Source: Tridacna crocea
Taxonomy: Eukaryota > Mollusca > Bivalvia > Cardiida > Cardiidae
Direction: 5' to 3'
Assembly (NCBI GenBank): GCA_943736015.1
Contig: OX031063.1
Coordinates: 45,214,672 to 45,278,671 of the forward strand
Length of the DNA stretch: 64,000 nt
The notes under the pieces were generated by a model. That model saw only the letters and a list, made by a program, of their open reading frames with translations. It did not search any database and was not told where the DNA came from. A program made the position numbers and the translations under genes. Below are positions 12,901-24,900 of this stretch, piece by piece. Within the stretch, counting starts at the first letter, position 1; the number at the start of each line of letters is the position of its first letter.

Positions 12901-15900
12901 GGAAAACTTTAAAAATCTTCACCTCTGAAACTTGAAGGCCTAGAGCTTTGATATTTGGTATGTAGCATCTCCTAGTGGACCTCTACCAAGTGTGTTCAAA
13001 TTTTATCCCTGGGGTCAAAACTGGCCCCACCCCAGGGGTCTCAGGTTTGAGCACAGGAACAAAGAAGGAAAACTTTAAAAATCTTTTCCTCTGAAACTTG
13101 AAGGCGTAGAGCTTTGATATTTAGTATGTGACATATCCCAGTGGATCTCTACCAAGTTTGTTCAAATTATGCCCCTGGGGTCAAAAGTGGCCCCTCCCTG
13201 GGGATCACAGGTTTGAGCATAGGAACAAAAAAGGAAAACTTTAAAAATCTTCTCCTCTGAAACTTGAAGGCGTAGAGCTTTGATATTTGGTATGTGGCAT
13301 CTCCTAGTGGACCTCTACCAAGTTTTTTCAAATTATGCCCCTGGGGTCAAAACTGGCCCCACCTGGGGGTCACAAATTTGAGCATAGGAACAAAGAAGGA
13401 AAACTTTAAAATTCTTCTCCTCAGAAACTAGAAAGCTTACAGCTTTGATATTTGGTCTCTTGCATCTCCGAGTGGACCTCTATCAAGTTTATTCAAATGA
13501 TGTTCCTGGGGTCAAAACTGGTCCCACCCTGGAGGTCACTAGTTTGAGCATAGGAACAAAGAAGGAAAACTTTAAAATTCTTCTCCTCTGAAAGTAGATG
13601 GGGTAAAGCTTTGATATTCGGTATGTGGCATCTCCTAGTAGACATCTACCAAGTTTATTTAAATCATGCCCGTGGGGTCACAAGTTCGAACAAAGGAACA
13701 AAGAAAATTTTAAAATTCTTCTTCTCTAAAACTAGAAGGCATAGAGCTATGATATTTGGCATGCAGTAATTCCTAGTGGATCTCTACCAAGTTTGTTCAT
13801 ATCATGCCCTTGGGGCTCAAAACTGGCCCTGCCCCGGGGGGAGGTCACAGGTTCGAATATAGCAACAAAGAAAGAAAACTTTAGAAATCTTCTGAAACTT
13901 GAATGTGCAGAGCTTTGATATTTGGTATGCAGAATCTTCTAGTGGACCTCTACCAAGTTTGGTCATAATATGTCCCTGGCGTCAAAACTGGCCCTGCCCC
14001 GGAGGTCACAGGTTGGAACATAGAAACAAAGAAGGAAAACTTTAAATTTCTTTTTCTCTTAAACGGGAAGGTTAAGAGCTTTGATACTTGGTATGTAGTA
14101 TCTGTGAGTGGACCTCTACCAAGTTTGTTCCAAGGATTAAAACTGACGCAGTCCCGGGGACCACAAGTTCGAACATAGGACGAAGAATGAAAATTAAAAT
14201 TTCTTCTTTGAAACTGGAAGGTGTAGAGCTTTGATATTTGATTTCCCTATGTCCGGCGTCTGTCGTCCGTCAACGATTTCTTTAAACATCTTCTCCTATC
14301 CAACTGGGCCAATCTTGATGAAACTTGGCAGGGATGTTCCTTGGGTGAAGCTTTACTAAAGTTGCTCAAAGAATTAAATTTCACTCATAAGCTATAGTCT
14401 AAGGTGAGTGTTCCAGGGCCAATGGCCCTCTTGTTTTTTAGTGAAACTTAATTCATATTATATTGTAATAAAGAGAGTTGTTATCTGCGATTTTATATAT
14501 AAAAATTTCAGGCAAAAAATTATCTATAATGTGATAGAAGAGAGAAATTTCAAATTGTTGATGAATAGATGTGGGAATGTATGTTGAGTTTCTGTTTCAT
14601 TGTTGATTTATAGAGAGCTGACGGAGTCAAAAAAGGAGGTTGCAACTCTAAAATCCGAACTTGAAGCAATGGAAAAATTACACCAGAATGGAAAAGGAGA
14701 TAAGGAACGGTGCGTTTTAAATATCTTGTTACCTGTCTCGTTTTGCGACATAGATCTAGGTCTATCCGTCTGAATTCTAATTTATTTTTGTCGTTGTTAA
14801 GAAGGGGAATCCATTTACTGTGTGTAACTCTTTCAAAGAAGCAATTGATGAGATAAAAAGATTAATGTCTCGGTTTGCTGATTCCACAAATTCAAATGGT
14901 AAAAAAAACAGCATCAAGTAAGTGACGGTCAAGGTTAAAAAAATCCCTTCAATCATTTTGATCATCTTGCTGAAAACAAAATCGTCATACAAATTTGAAC
15001 AGGGAGGAAAATCTAATCAAGTATCGATAGTAGTTATTGCTCAAGAATAAGACGGAGAAACCTGACACGCTGATCCATACATACAAGTTATGCTCTTATT
15101 TAAGGTTTAATGCGTCTGCAAAAAGGTATCGAGTTTTCTTTGCTATTTATATTGCCTATTTTATAAGTCCTGATACTGACCTTAATGCTGAATATATAAG
15201 TAGGTATATTCATAGAATTCCAACGATTTTTCGGGAAATTATACATACACGCATAGGTATTTATGTACATAGGTAAGCAATTTAATCCTTATCATACATA
15301 AGGCAGCTAAAGGCGCTTTCGGTCATTGTAGACCAAGATCAGACGGTACAAAACGTGCAATCTGATCTTAGATCGACGCTGTCTTATTAGGAGACATTCT
15401 CCCCCGCCCCCCTCCCACCTTAAAAAGAAAAACTAAATTCGAAATAGCAATATTTACTTTGTTTTACCGATGACTGGAAAGTGTCAATTCACTTATTTAG
15501 CAAGCTAAACGTTAGTTCGTGCGGACTATTTCCGTGACGATTCGACACAAATGCCGAACGATAGCGCGGGTTAAAATTTATGCACATGCTTTTGACCTGG
15601 GTCAGGTTGAGGTAGTAGACCCGTAATACTTCTAGTGCAGCATGGCATTAAATTTCTTGATAGTTGATAAAATATTGGAGTGCAACACGCGAAAAGGGTC
15701 ATTCGGACATTTGCGTAAAGTGTCGTCTCGGATCAGCGTGTGCAGTCCGCACAGGCTATTCCGAAACGACACTTTCCGATTTTATGTGATTTTCTGTTTT
15801 ACGCAAGTCTACTGTCGCACAAAATCTAATGTAGTCGTAAAGTGTCGTCTCGGATTAGCCTGCGCGGACTGCGCAGGCTAATCCGGGACGACACTTTACG

Positions 15901-18900
15901 CAAATGTCCGAATGTACCTTTTCGCGTGATGCACTCCAAATAGGGATTTATACAGATATACATGTAATAGTGTTACTTTTGCACATTTTAATCGACCAGA
16001 AATTCCGTTAATGTCTGTCTTGAAAATATTTATGAATACATTTGTTAGTTTCCAGAAAAGGGAGGTGATTTATATCTCCCTTTGAAATGAGAGTATAGTG
16101 GTTTTAGATTTATAAATGATAATCCTAAGAAGGAGAAAAAGAAGAAAGTGGTTCGGTTAAAGTCGTACAATAATACTCATTTTTAATCATAGCAAATTTT
16201 GTATGATGATATTATAGTGGAACTAGCTGTTTTCTATTATGGGTCCATTACTTTAAATGAAGTAGATAATATATGTTCTGCATGTTCAAGGACCATACCT
16301 CAGGATCGAGTCCGGTTTAAGTTACAATGGATATTTTGGATCCATAACTATACTTTGACTTACTTGGACATTGATGAACCAATTTCCATACATTCCCAAG
16401 TTTTAACGGCCTATATCTGAAAAAGAAAACGAAAAAAAAAACGTTTTTTTTAACTGTTGTGGGAAAAGAAGAAAAGGCCAATAAGCATCATTTTGTTGTT
16501 TTTCTCACAATGTCTTCTGTCGTTTTAAATGCGATTTTTTTCGTTTAGACAGCATTTAGTTTGACCTACGCAAATGGAGACGTGGAAAATGTTTCATCCG
16601 GTAAAGAATTAGCTCATTACCCAACGACAATATTTTAGGCTTGACCAAACTTAAAGTATTTGCAGACGGCAACATAGAAGTGACTGAAAATTTGAAATTT
16701 GTTTTGTGAAGAGTAGAAAACACTTTGAGAAAAGGAGAAAATGCTGGTTATCAGCAATTTCTCCTTTTCCCACAACGTTTTTCCTAGGGCTTCTTTCTCG
16801 GGGTCGTCAAAAGTAGGTATTATATGGTAATAGCTTAAAACCCCTTATGCCAGAGCGCCACTCATCTACAGAGAGAAGGAGAAGATTTGAGAAAATGATC
16901 TGAATGTCTTTAAACTAAAAGTAGTTGATGACTCCGCAAAAAATAAAAAAAAAAACCTAGAACTGTAACTCTTCCTTCATAAAATGCCTAAGTTATTACA
17001 GTTGAAAAATATCATAGGCAATCATAATTGTACCTAATGCTTCCAATGTCTTTAACGTTAAATGTTTTAAACATAGAATAAGTAGTTGGAGAAACGACAA
17101 GTGTAAAATTCAGTTATATTTGAGAAGAATGATTCGAATAATGCAGTCATTACAGGTGACGGCTCACATACATGTATTCATATTACCCAAACGACATCTA
17201 CTGATAAGTTTTTATCCGGTCACTGCCTGACGACTAGACCGTTTAATTTAGACCAGCGTCCAACCTCACCAACCATTCTTAAGAGCATTACAGTCCTGTT
17301 CTAGATTTAGAAAGTTTCACTACTTCTTATTCGTTAAACCAAATGGTTTACAAAACTAGAAATTTTGTTACTTTCCAGTTTATAAAACTCATAAGAATAA
17401 GACCAAAATCGTCTTAAGAAAGGTTGGTGAATACGCACATAGAACTTTTCTCTAAAAGAGCGTATCATACACAATTTTATTGATTATCCATTAGAATGCC
17501 AAGGGTAAGCGGACAGTTTTATTCAGATCAAATAGAACTCTGAAAAATAAAATAAATGACAAACAGGTTCGTTGAATTACCTACTGTTTCAAGTTTTGCA
17601 ATATTTTCTTGATGGAATATTAAATCCTTTAGTTGATTTATCACTGGAAATACCAAAATAACAAATAACAAAATCATGTCTACTTTGTCGATTAGTGCAG
17701 TGACATATTCTGTTTACAATGTCAATACTTTGCACAAATACAAAGTATAATCGGTTTGCACTATTTACTAATTTGGGAAAAATATTTCGCCATAGAGTTT
17801 TTTGCAAAAACTGAAAACGAATCAAAATGGAGAACTAATGGTATATTTCAGTGTTTGATTTTCGACACTTTTGTTTGACTTGTAGAGAGCTTACTGAGAC
17901 AAAGGAACAGTTAAAGGATGTAAAATTTAGATTTGAAAAGATGGAACAATCGTACGAGGATGCAAAGAGAGAAAAGGAAAGGTAAGGTAGCCATTTTCTG
18001 TTGTATCCCTGTCTTGTTTGCTGTGCTGACGTTGTAGGTCATAATCAAACTGCACAAACCATTCAGCCCAACATCTTATTAGCACTGGCCGTATTCGCCA
18101 ACTAGAAATCCTAAAATTATCCTAATTCATAACTCAATGAACAACCATCCAACGTATTATCACATAAAACGAGTCGTACTGTTTTTTGGAGGGAAAAGAA
18201 TCACAGCGCGTTAGTAGTACTACCCCTTTCACAGGAAGAGACCGTCTTTGTTGCTAAGACGTATACGCATGGAAAGTTTTATGGCTGTCATGCTTGATAG
18301 CAATAAAGGCAGCAAACGTTATTCCGAATCAAACAAATTGTCCTTATATTCCGATCTACATTTATATGTACCCATCGATCTGTAGTTATTTAGTTGGTAT
18401 ACATCTTAGTATGTTTCTTTGAAGTCTCTGAAACATTTTTTGAATGGTAATGAATACTTTTTTGTCGTTATGTGCTTTATCACTGCATCAACTCATGTAT
18501 CCATGACGCTTTCTGAGTAAGGACTTCGTAGTGCTTTTCTCAAGGACAACCCCAGTTGATCCTGCCACACTTCAGGAGCAGTCTAGAATAAAGGCAGTGT
18601 CAGCTGTCCCCAGTAGATCAACATAAGTTTGTCATATTGTTCAAGCAATACTATAATTATAGGCTCTTGCTGTAGAAAAAACGAGTAGTAATTGCGCTTT
18701 ATATACTTAATCTGGTGTTTATGAGACGGCACAAAATATTTTTTAATACAGACTACAGGAAAAAATGTCAAAGAAACAAACTGGTACTGAGCGGGAAAAA
18801 GAACTCTTAGCCGATATTGAGAACCTGAAAACAAGGTGGGTATGAATCAACATCTGATAGTTGTACGTTTTTCACTAATATCTTATTCAAAAAGGCTTAG

Positions 18901-21900
18901 GTCGTTTACATTTTGAAATAAATTATGTGCAAAATTAAATGGCTTGTGAATCTTTAAGTGAAAAAAAAATCTCATTTTCCTTTCAATTTTTGCTTTTCAG
19001 ATTTCTGCTAAACCTTATTTTATCTCGACAGAGCCTTACTTTTTGTAAGCTCTACTGGCTGAGAACAAGCAGAGCTTATGTCATGGCGGGGTTTCCGTCC
19101 GTCCGTCCGTCCGTCCGTCTGTCTGTTCGTCCGTTAGTCTTTGTTCTTGTTTACGCGAAAAAGTCTGCATTTGTTGTCAGATTTTTGTGAAACTTCCAGT
19201 TTGTATTTCTAACCAATACGTTGAAAGCTATAGATTAAAAAAAAAAAGAATCCAACAAATAGTATGGGAAAAGTAGCCATTTCTAGTTGAAAATTTAACT
19301 TTCTTGTTTACACGATAAAGTGTACATATGTGGTTAGATTTCAATGAAACTTGCACTCTTTGTTTATCTTATAAATACCTTCAACCCTATTGATTTTGAG
19401 AAAGATCTTGCAAACAAAAAGTACTCATTTCAAGTTGAAAATTTCAATTTCTTGTAAACATGATAAAGTCTGCGTTTATAATCATATTTTTTGGACACTT
19501 GCACAGTTGGTTTGTCTCACCGATTGCTTGAACCCTGTGATTTTGAGAAAAGAAATCAAACTGTATATGAAACGTAACCATTTCAAGTTGAATATTTCAA
19601 TTGCTTGTTAACACGATGAAGTCAGCACTTGGGTCGAATTTTAATGAAACTTTCAGGGTTGGTCTGTCTCATCAACAGCTTGAAACCTATTGATTTTGAA
19701 AAAAAAAAAAAATCCAAAAAACTGTATAACAAAATACTCATTTCAAATTGAAAATGTCCATTGCTTGTTTATGTTTATGCGATGAAGTCAGTATTTGGGG
19801 TCGGATTGTCATGGAACTTGCACAGCTGGTTTGTCTTATCAAAAGATTGATTTTGAAAAATATCTGACAGTTAGTAAGGGAAAATTGGCCATTCAAATTT
19901 GAAAATTTCCATTTCTTGTTTACAAATGAAGTTCACATTGTGGGTCCAATTCTTTTGAAACTTGCAAAGATTGTTTTGTTCATCAGTGGATTGAACCATT
20001 TAATAAGAGAAAAAAAATCTGATGAACTGTTTAGGAAAAGGGGCCAATTAATGACCTAGTATTGTTTACTCAACAAATTCCATATTACCATATTACTCAT
20101 ATTTATTTTAAATTTGCTAGGATTGTACACGTAATTTCAAATTTGGCTGAATTCCAAACATTTAGTTTAGAGAAACTGCACTTCTTTTTTCTCACTGTTT
20201 GTTCAATTCATCATGCCTACTTATGATGTTTTAGTGGGTTCAAGCCCTATTGTAAGAATATGCTTTTGTTTTGTGTGTTTGTCTTTCTTTTTCCTTTTGC
20301 ATAATGGATTCATGATGTATCTTAGCATAAAAGCAAAATCACTGCCAGTAGAGCGATTTCATGCCTTCATGGGCCTCTAGCTGCTTCTTGTAAAATTGCT
20401 TTCATCTCGGTCTAAGCAGAAAAGCCATTCAATTTTGTAAAAATTGATTTCATACATACAAGGTTGAAAACGTAGAATGTGTTTCTCATATTGATGTATG
20501 CGCATTACATCCATATTCTCATGGCATTCTCATTATATCAGACTCAGTGAATTAGCCAGTGCTCAACTGATGACCAACAACCCGAATGTAACTGACCTGA
20601 GTGACAGCAACAGACCTACAAAACTGGCCGAGCAGTATTCAGAATTATATGACAATGAATGGACTAATGCGTATGAATTTCTCGAGAAAACCGGGCTGTC
20701 AGAGGTCGAAATCACTCAGAATCTCCGTGGAATACTTGTGGTAACAAATCTTGTTTGTAAAACCTTTATCCATCCTGTAACCACAGGACCAAATTTCATA
20801 TCTTTCCATCTAAAAGAAATTCACAGTCGATAAATCAAATGATTTCATACGATTTTTCATTTAATAACTGGAAACTTTATGGGAAAAGGAGAAAAATGCT
20901 GGTTACCATCATTTTCTCTCTTTTCCCAAAATGTTTTCGAAAGCTATCTCCCTAATGGTCTTTTCAACGGGGTATTGTATGATTGATTAAGATTTGGGGT
21001 TTTACCAAAAATAAAGAGCTGGAAGGAATTCATTAAACTTTTGTAAGAAACTCTTGAATGTAAGAAATTCCTAAAGTTCATTAGCAGTTAACGGAGAGTT
21101 GGGCAGATACCCATTATATGTATTAAGATATATCAGTATCGTCAAATATTGGTTTAAAGTTATTACTCCTGAAAATATTATTGTACAATATGTATATCGC
21201 AGTAGCCATATTCATGCGGAAAAGGGTTAAATTAATTGGGTGTCAAACATTAAATCGCTTAGAAACATCTTGTGTACGCTCTACAGGTCACAATTTCTGT
21301 CTGATAACCACGAGACTTGATCAAACTGAATTTCTTGAATAATCTTTGACGCGGTTGAGAGAGGGTTATGTCGATTAGAAAACTAGATCACTAAGTTAAA
21401 TCTAAGAGGCCGTATTTTCAGACTGATTCCCAGGGTACTTGGTCGGAATAATTGTCTTAATTATCTCAGACGAGTTTGACAAAGCTTCATTTCGGACAGA
21501 AACTGGGGCACTCGGTCAAAAAAATATGCATTATACGGTTGGCTAAAAACTAGATCACTAGGTAAAACTCTGAAAAAGCTTGTGTTATCAGATATCTCGG
21601 CCTATTTCGAAAATATGTCAAATCGTATCAAAAACTACAAAAGCTTTCAAGTCGAATTTTAGAAAAAAAAAAACCTTGCCCACGCTCTCGAGGTCACATT
21701 TTCAGACTGATACTCATAACTTTTGGTCGAAATGATTGTCCTGACGATACTTCGGACAAATTTGAAAATGGGTCACAAAAACCTGATCGTTATGACCTAA
21801 AATATTAATCTTAGAAAAGGTTTGTGTACGCTACAGATGCCACATTTGTTTGTCTGATACTCCTAAAATTGGTCAGAATGTTTGTCTTGATGCTTCATGT

Positions 21901-24900
21901 ACCATAGAGGAGACTGAAAAGACTTTGTGATGAATCAAAGTCTAGGTCATAGGGTCAAATCTTAGAAAAGCTTGTGTATGCCTAAGAAGCTATATATTTT
22001 GTCTTATAATCGTGAAATTTGGACAGAATGTTTGCCTTGATGCTGTCTTAGACAAGTTCGAAATTGGATCACGTAGGGTCAAAAAATAAAAATCTTAGTA
22101 AAAAGCTTGTATACACACTAGAGCCTAAATTTTAAGTAAAACTTGGTCAGAATGTTTGTCCTGATTATACATATGGAAGATAATTAAAATTGGTTATGTC
22201 GAGTCAAAAAGTAGATAGCTGGATCAAATCTTTGAAAAAACTTAAGGCTACATTGTCTGTCAAATACTCATGAAAATGTCAGAATATCTGTCCCGATGAA
22301 ATCGTTAGCAAGACTGAAACTGGGTTTTGTGTGATCAAAATCTAGTTCACCTGGTAAAATCTTACAAAAAACTTTTTGGTCCCGCTTGAGGCTACATGTA
22401 GTACTCATGAAAGTTTGTCAAAATGTTATCTCGAAATAGAGTGGAATTGGTCCATGAAATAATATTCCAATGTTCATCCAGTAGAAATCCGTAAAAGGTC
22501 ATGGTTTGGTCAAAAGGCTCAGGGGAACGACTTGGGGGTTATCATGGCCCTCTTGCTTTTTATGTCTTAATTCGAATGCAGTATATAAACAAACGTATTT
22601 AATGGTTTAAATATTTTCAAATTGTAAAGTTGATATTCAACATGATGTAAAATATGTAAGCCAAGGGATCTGCAAACACTGATTTTCTCTTGCCCATTTT
22701 TTTGTGAGAGATCCAAGTAAAAATTGGAAGAAATGGCCTAGTTTTGACAAAATATTAAGAAAAATAATCTTCTTTTTACCCTCATCTTAACTTTACAGAA
22801 CAGTTTCAAATTTTGTACAGACGTATCGAAGGAACAGACAAAACAACTCAAACTTGCTCTTACCACTGTACCACGAGTAAAGAATGGAGAACCCATCTCA
22901 GATGATTCTGTAAGCATTAACCTTTAATATAGATTTTTTCATAAGTCTGTACAGGTCTTTATCTATGATAAATGACCAGAAAAAATGAAGAGGTAGCACA
23001 AAAATAATGGGCATTTGACTGGTGTCTAGACAGCATATTTTGTCTGAGTAATTTTGTTGAAAAAGAATGCAGTTAATAGATACTTGGTTGATTTCCCTGC
23101 TTTTGTGTAAGAAAAGGCAGAAACTACCTCAAGAAAAGGAGAAAATGTTGGTAGCATGCAGTTTCTCCTTTTCCCTATGTTTTTAGTTCACCTTAACACG
23201 AAGTGCTAAAGGTGAGCTATTGTGATCGCCCTATGTCCGGCGTCGGTCGTCTGTCGTCCAGCGTCCGTCAACAATTTCTTTAAACATCTTCTTCTCCTAA
23301 ACCACTGAGCCAATCTTCATGAAACTTGGCAGGAATGTTTCTTGGGTGTTGCCATAACAACAAAAAGAAGAAAAAAACGAAATCTTTGAAAATCTCCTTC
23401 TCTGTAACTAGAAGGCGTAGAGCTTTGACATTTGGTATGTAGAATCTCCTAATGGACTTCTACCAAGTTTGTTCAAATTATGCCCCTAGGGTCAAAACTG
23501 GCTCCATCCCGGGGAATAAATTTGAGCCTAGGAACAAAGAAGGAAACTTTGAAAATCTTCTCCTCTGAAACTTAAAGGCGTAGAGCTTTGATATTTGGTA
23601 TGTAGTATCTCCTAGTGGACCTCTACCATGTGTGTTCAAATTAATCCCCCGTGGTCAAAACTTATCCCATCCCGAGGGTCACATGTTTGATCATAGGAAT
23701 AAAAAGAAAAAAAAAGAAAAACTTCTCCTCTTGAAATTTGAAAGCTTAGAGCTTTGATATTTGGTATATGGCATCTCCTAGTGGAACTCTACCAAGGCTG
23801 TTCAAATTATGCCCATAGGGTCAAAACTGGCCCCACCCTGGGGATAACAAATTTTAACATAGGAACAAAGAAGGAAAACTTCAAAAATCTTCTCCTCTAA
23901 AAGTTGAAGGCGTAGAGCTTTGATATTTAATGTGTGGCATCTCCTAGTAGACCTCTACTAACATAGTTCAAATCATGCCCCTGGGGTGAAAACTGGCCCC
24001 ATCCCGGGGGTCACAAGTTTGAGCATAGGAACAAAAAGGAAAACTTTAAAAATCTTCTTCTCTGAAATTTGAAGGCTTAGAGCTTTGATATTTGGTTTGT
24101 GGCATCTCCTAGTGGACCTCTACCAAGTTTGTTCAAATTATGCCCCTGGGGTAAAAACTGGCCCCACCCTGGGGGTCACAATTTTTAGCATAGGAACAAA
24201 GAACGAAAACTTCAAAATTCTTTTCCTCAGAAACTAGAAAGCGTAGAGCATTGATATTTGGTATGTTGCATGTCCTAGTAGACCTCTACCAAGTTTATTT
24301 AAATCATGCCCTTGGGGTCAAAACTGGCCCAGCCCCGGACGTCACAAGTTCGAACTTAGGAACAAAGAGAGAAAATTGTGAAATTCTTCTTCTCTAAATC
24401 TAGAAGGCATAGAACTATGATATTTGGCATGTAGCAATTCATAGTGGACCTCTACCAAGTTTGTTCATATTATGCCCTTGGGGTCAAAACTGGCCCTGCC
24501 CCGGGCGGGTCACAGGTTCGAACATAGCAACAAAGAAGGAAAACTTTAGAAATCTTCTTCTCTGAAACTTGAAGGTGCAGAGCTTTGATATTTGGTATGC
24601 AGAATCTTCTAGTAGACCTCAACAAAGTTTGGTCATATGATGTCCATGGCTTCAAAACTGGCCATGCCCCGGAGGTCACAGGTTGGAACATCGGAACAAA
24701 GAAGGAAAATTTTAAATTTCTTTTTCTCTTAAACGGGAAGGTGTAGAGCTTTGATATTTAGTGTGTAGCATCTTTGAGTGGACCTCTACCAAGTTTGTTC
24801 CAAGGATGCTGCTTGGTCAAAACTGACCCAGCCCTGGGGACCACAAGTTCGAACATAGGACAAAAAAGGAAAATTTAACATTCTTCTTTGAAACTGGAAG

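Larger units (their letters stand above)
10720..14950. repeat. triplicated exon-pair unit (B-intron-A-intron)
   Basis: Three units: about 10720-11390 (relic B plus A1), 11395-11990 (B1 plus A2), and 11990-14950 (B2 plus A3, carrying a 2.4-kb insertion). Introns are homologous as well: aatagatgtgggaatgt before each B exon, and ctttggtaagaa...ctctttcacag before each A exon. Confidence 0.85.

Noticed and set aside
12018-14436. CRISPR-like array
   Set aside because: The repeat-to-repeat distance is ~166 bp with no unique spacers, the whole monomer is repeated, and the genome is eukaryotic.
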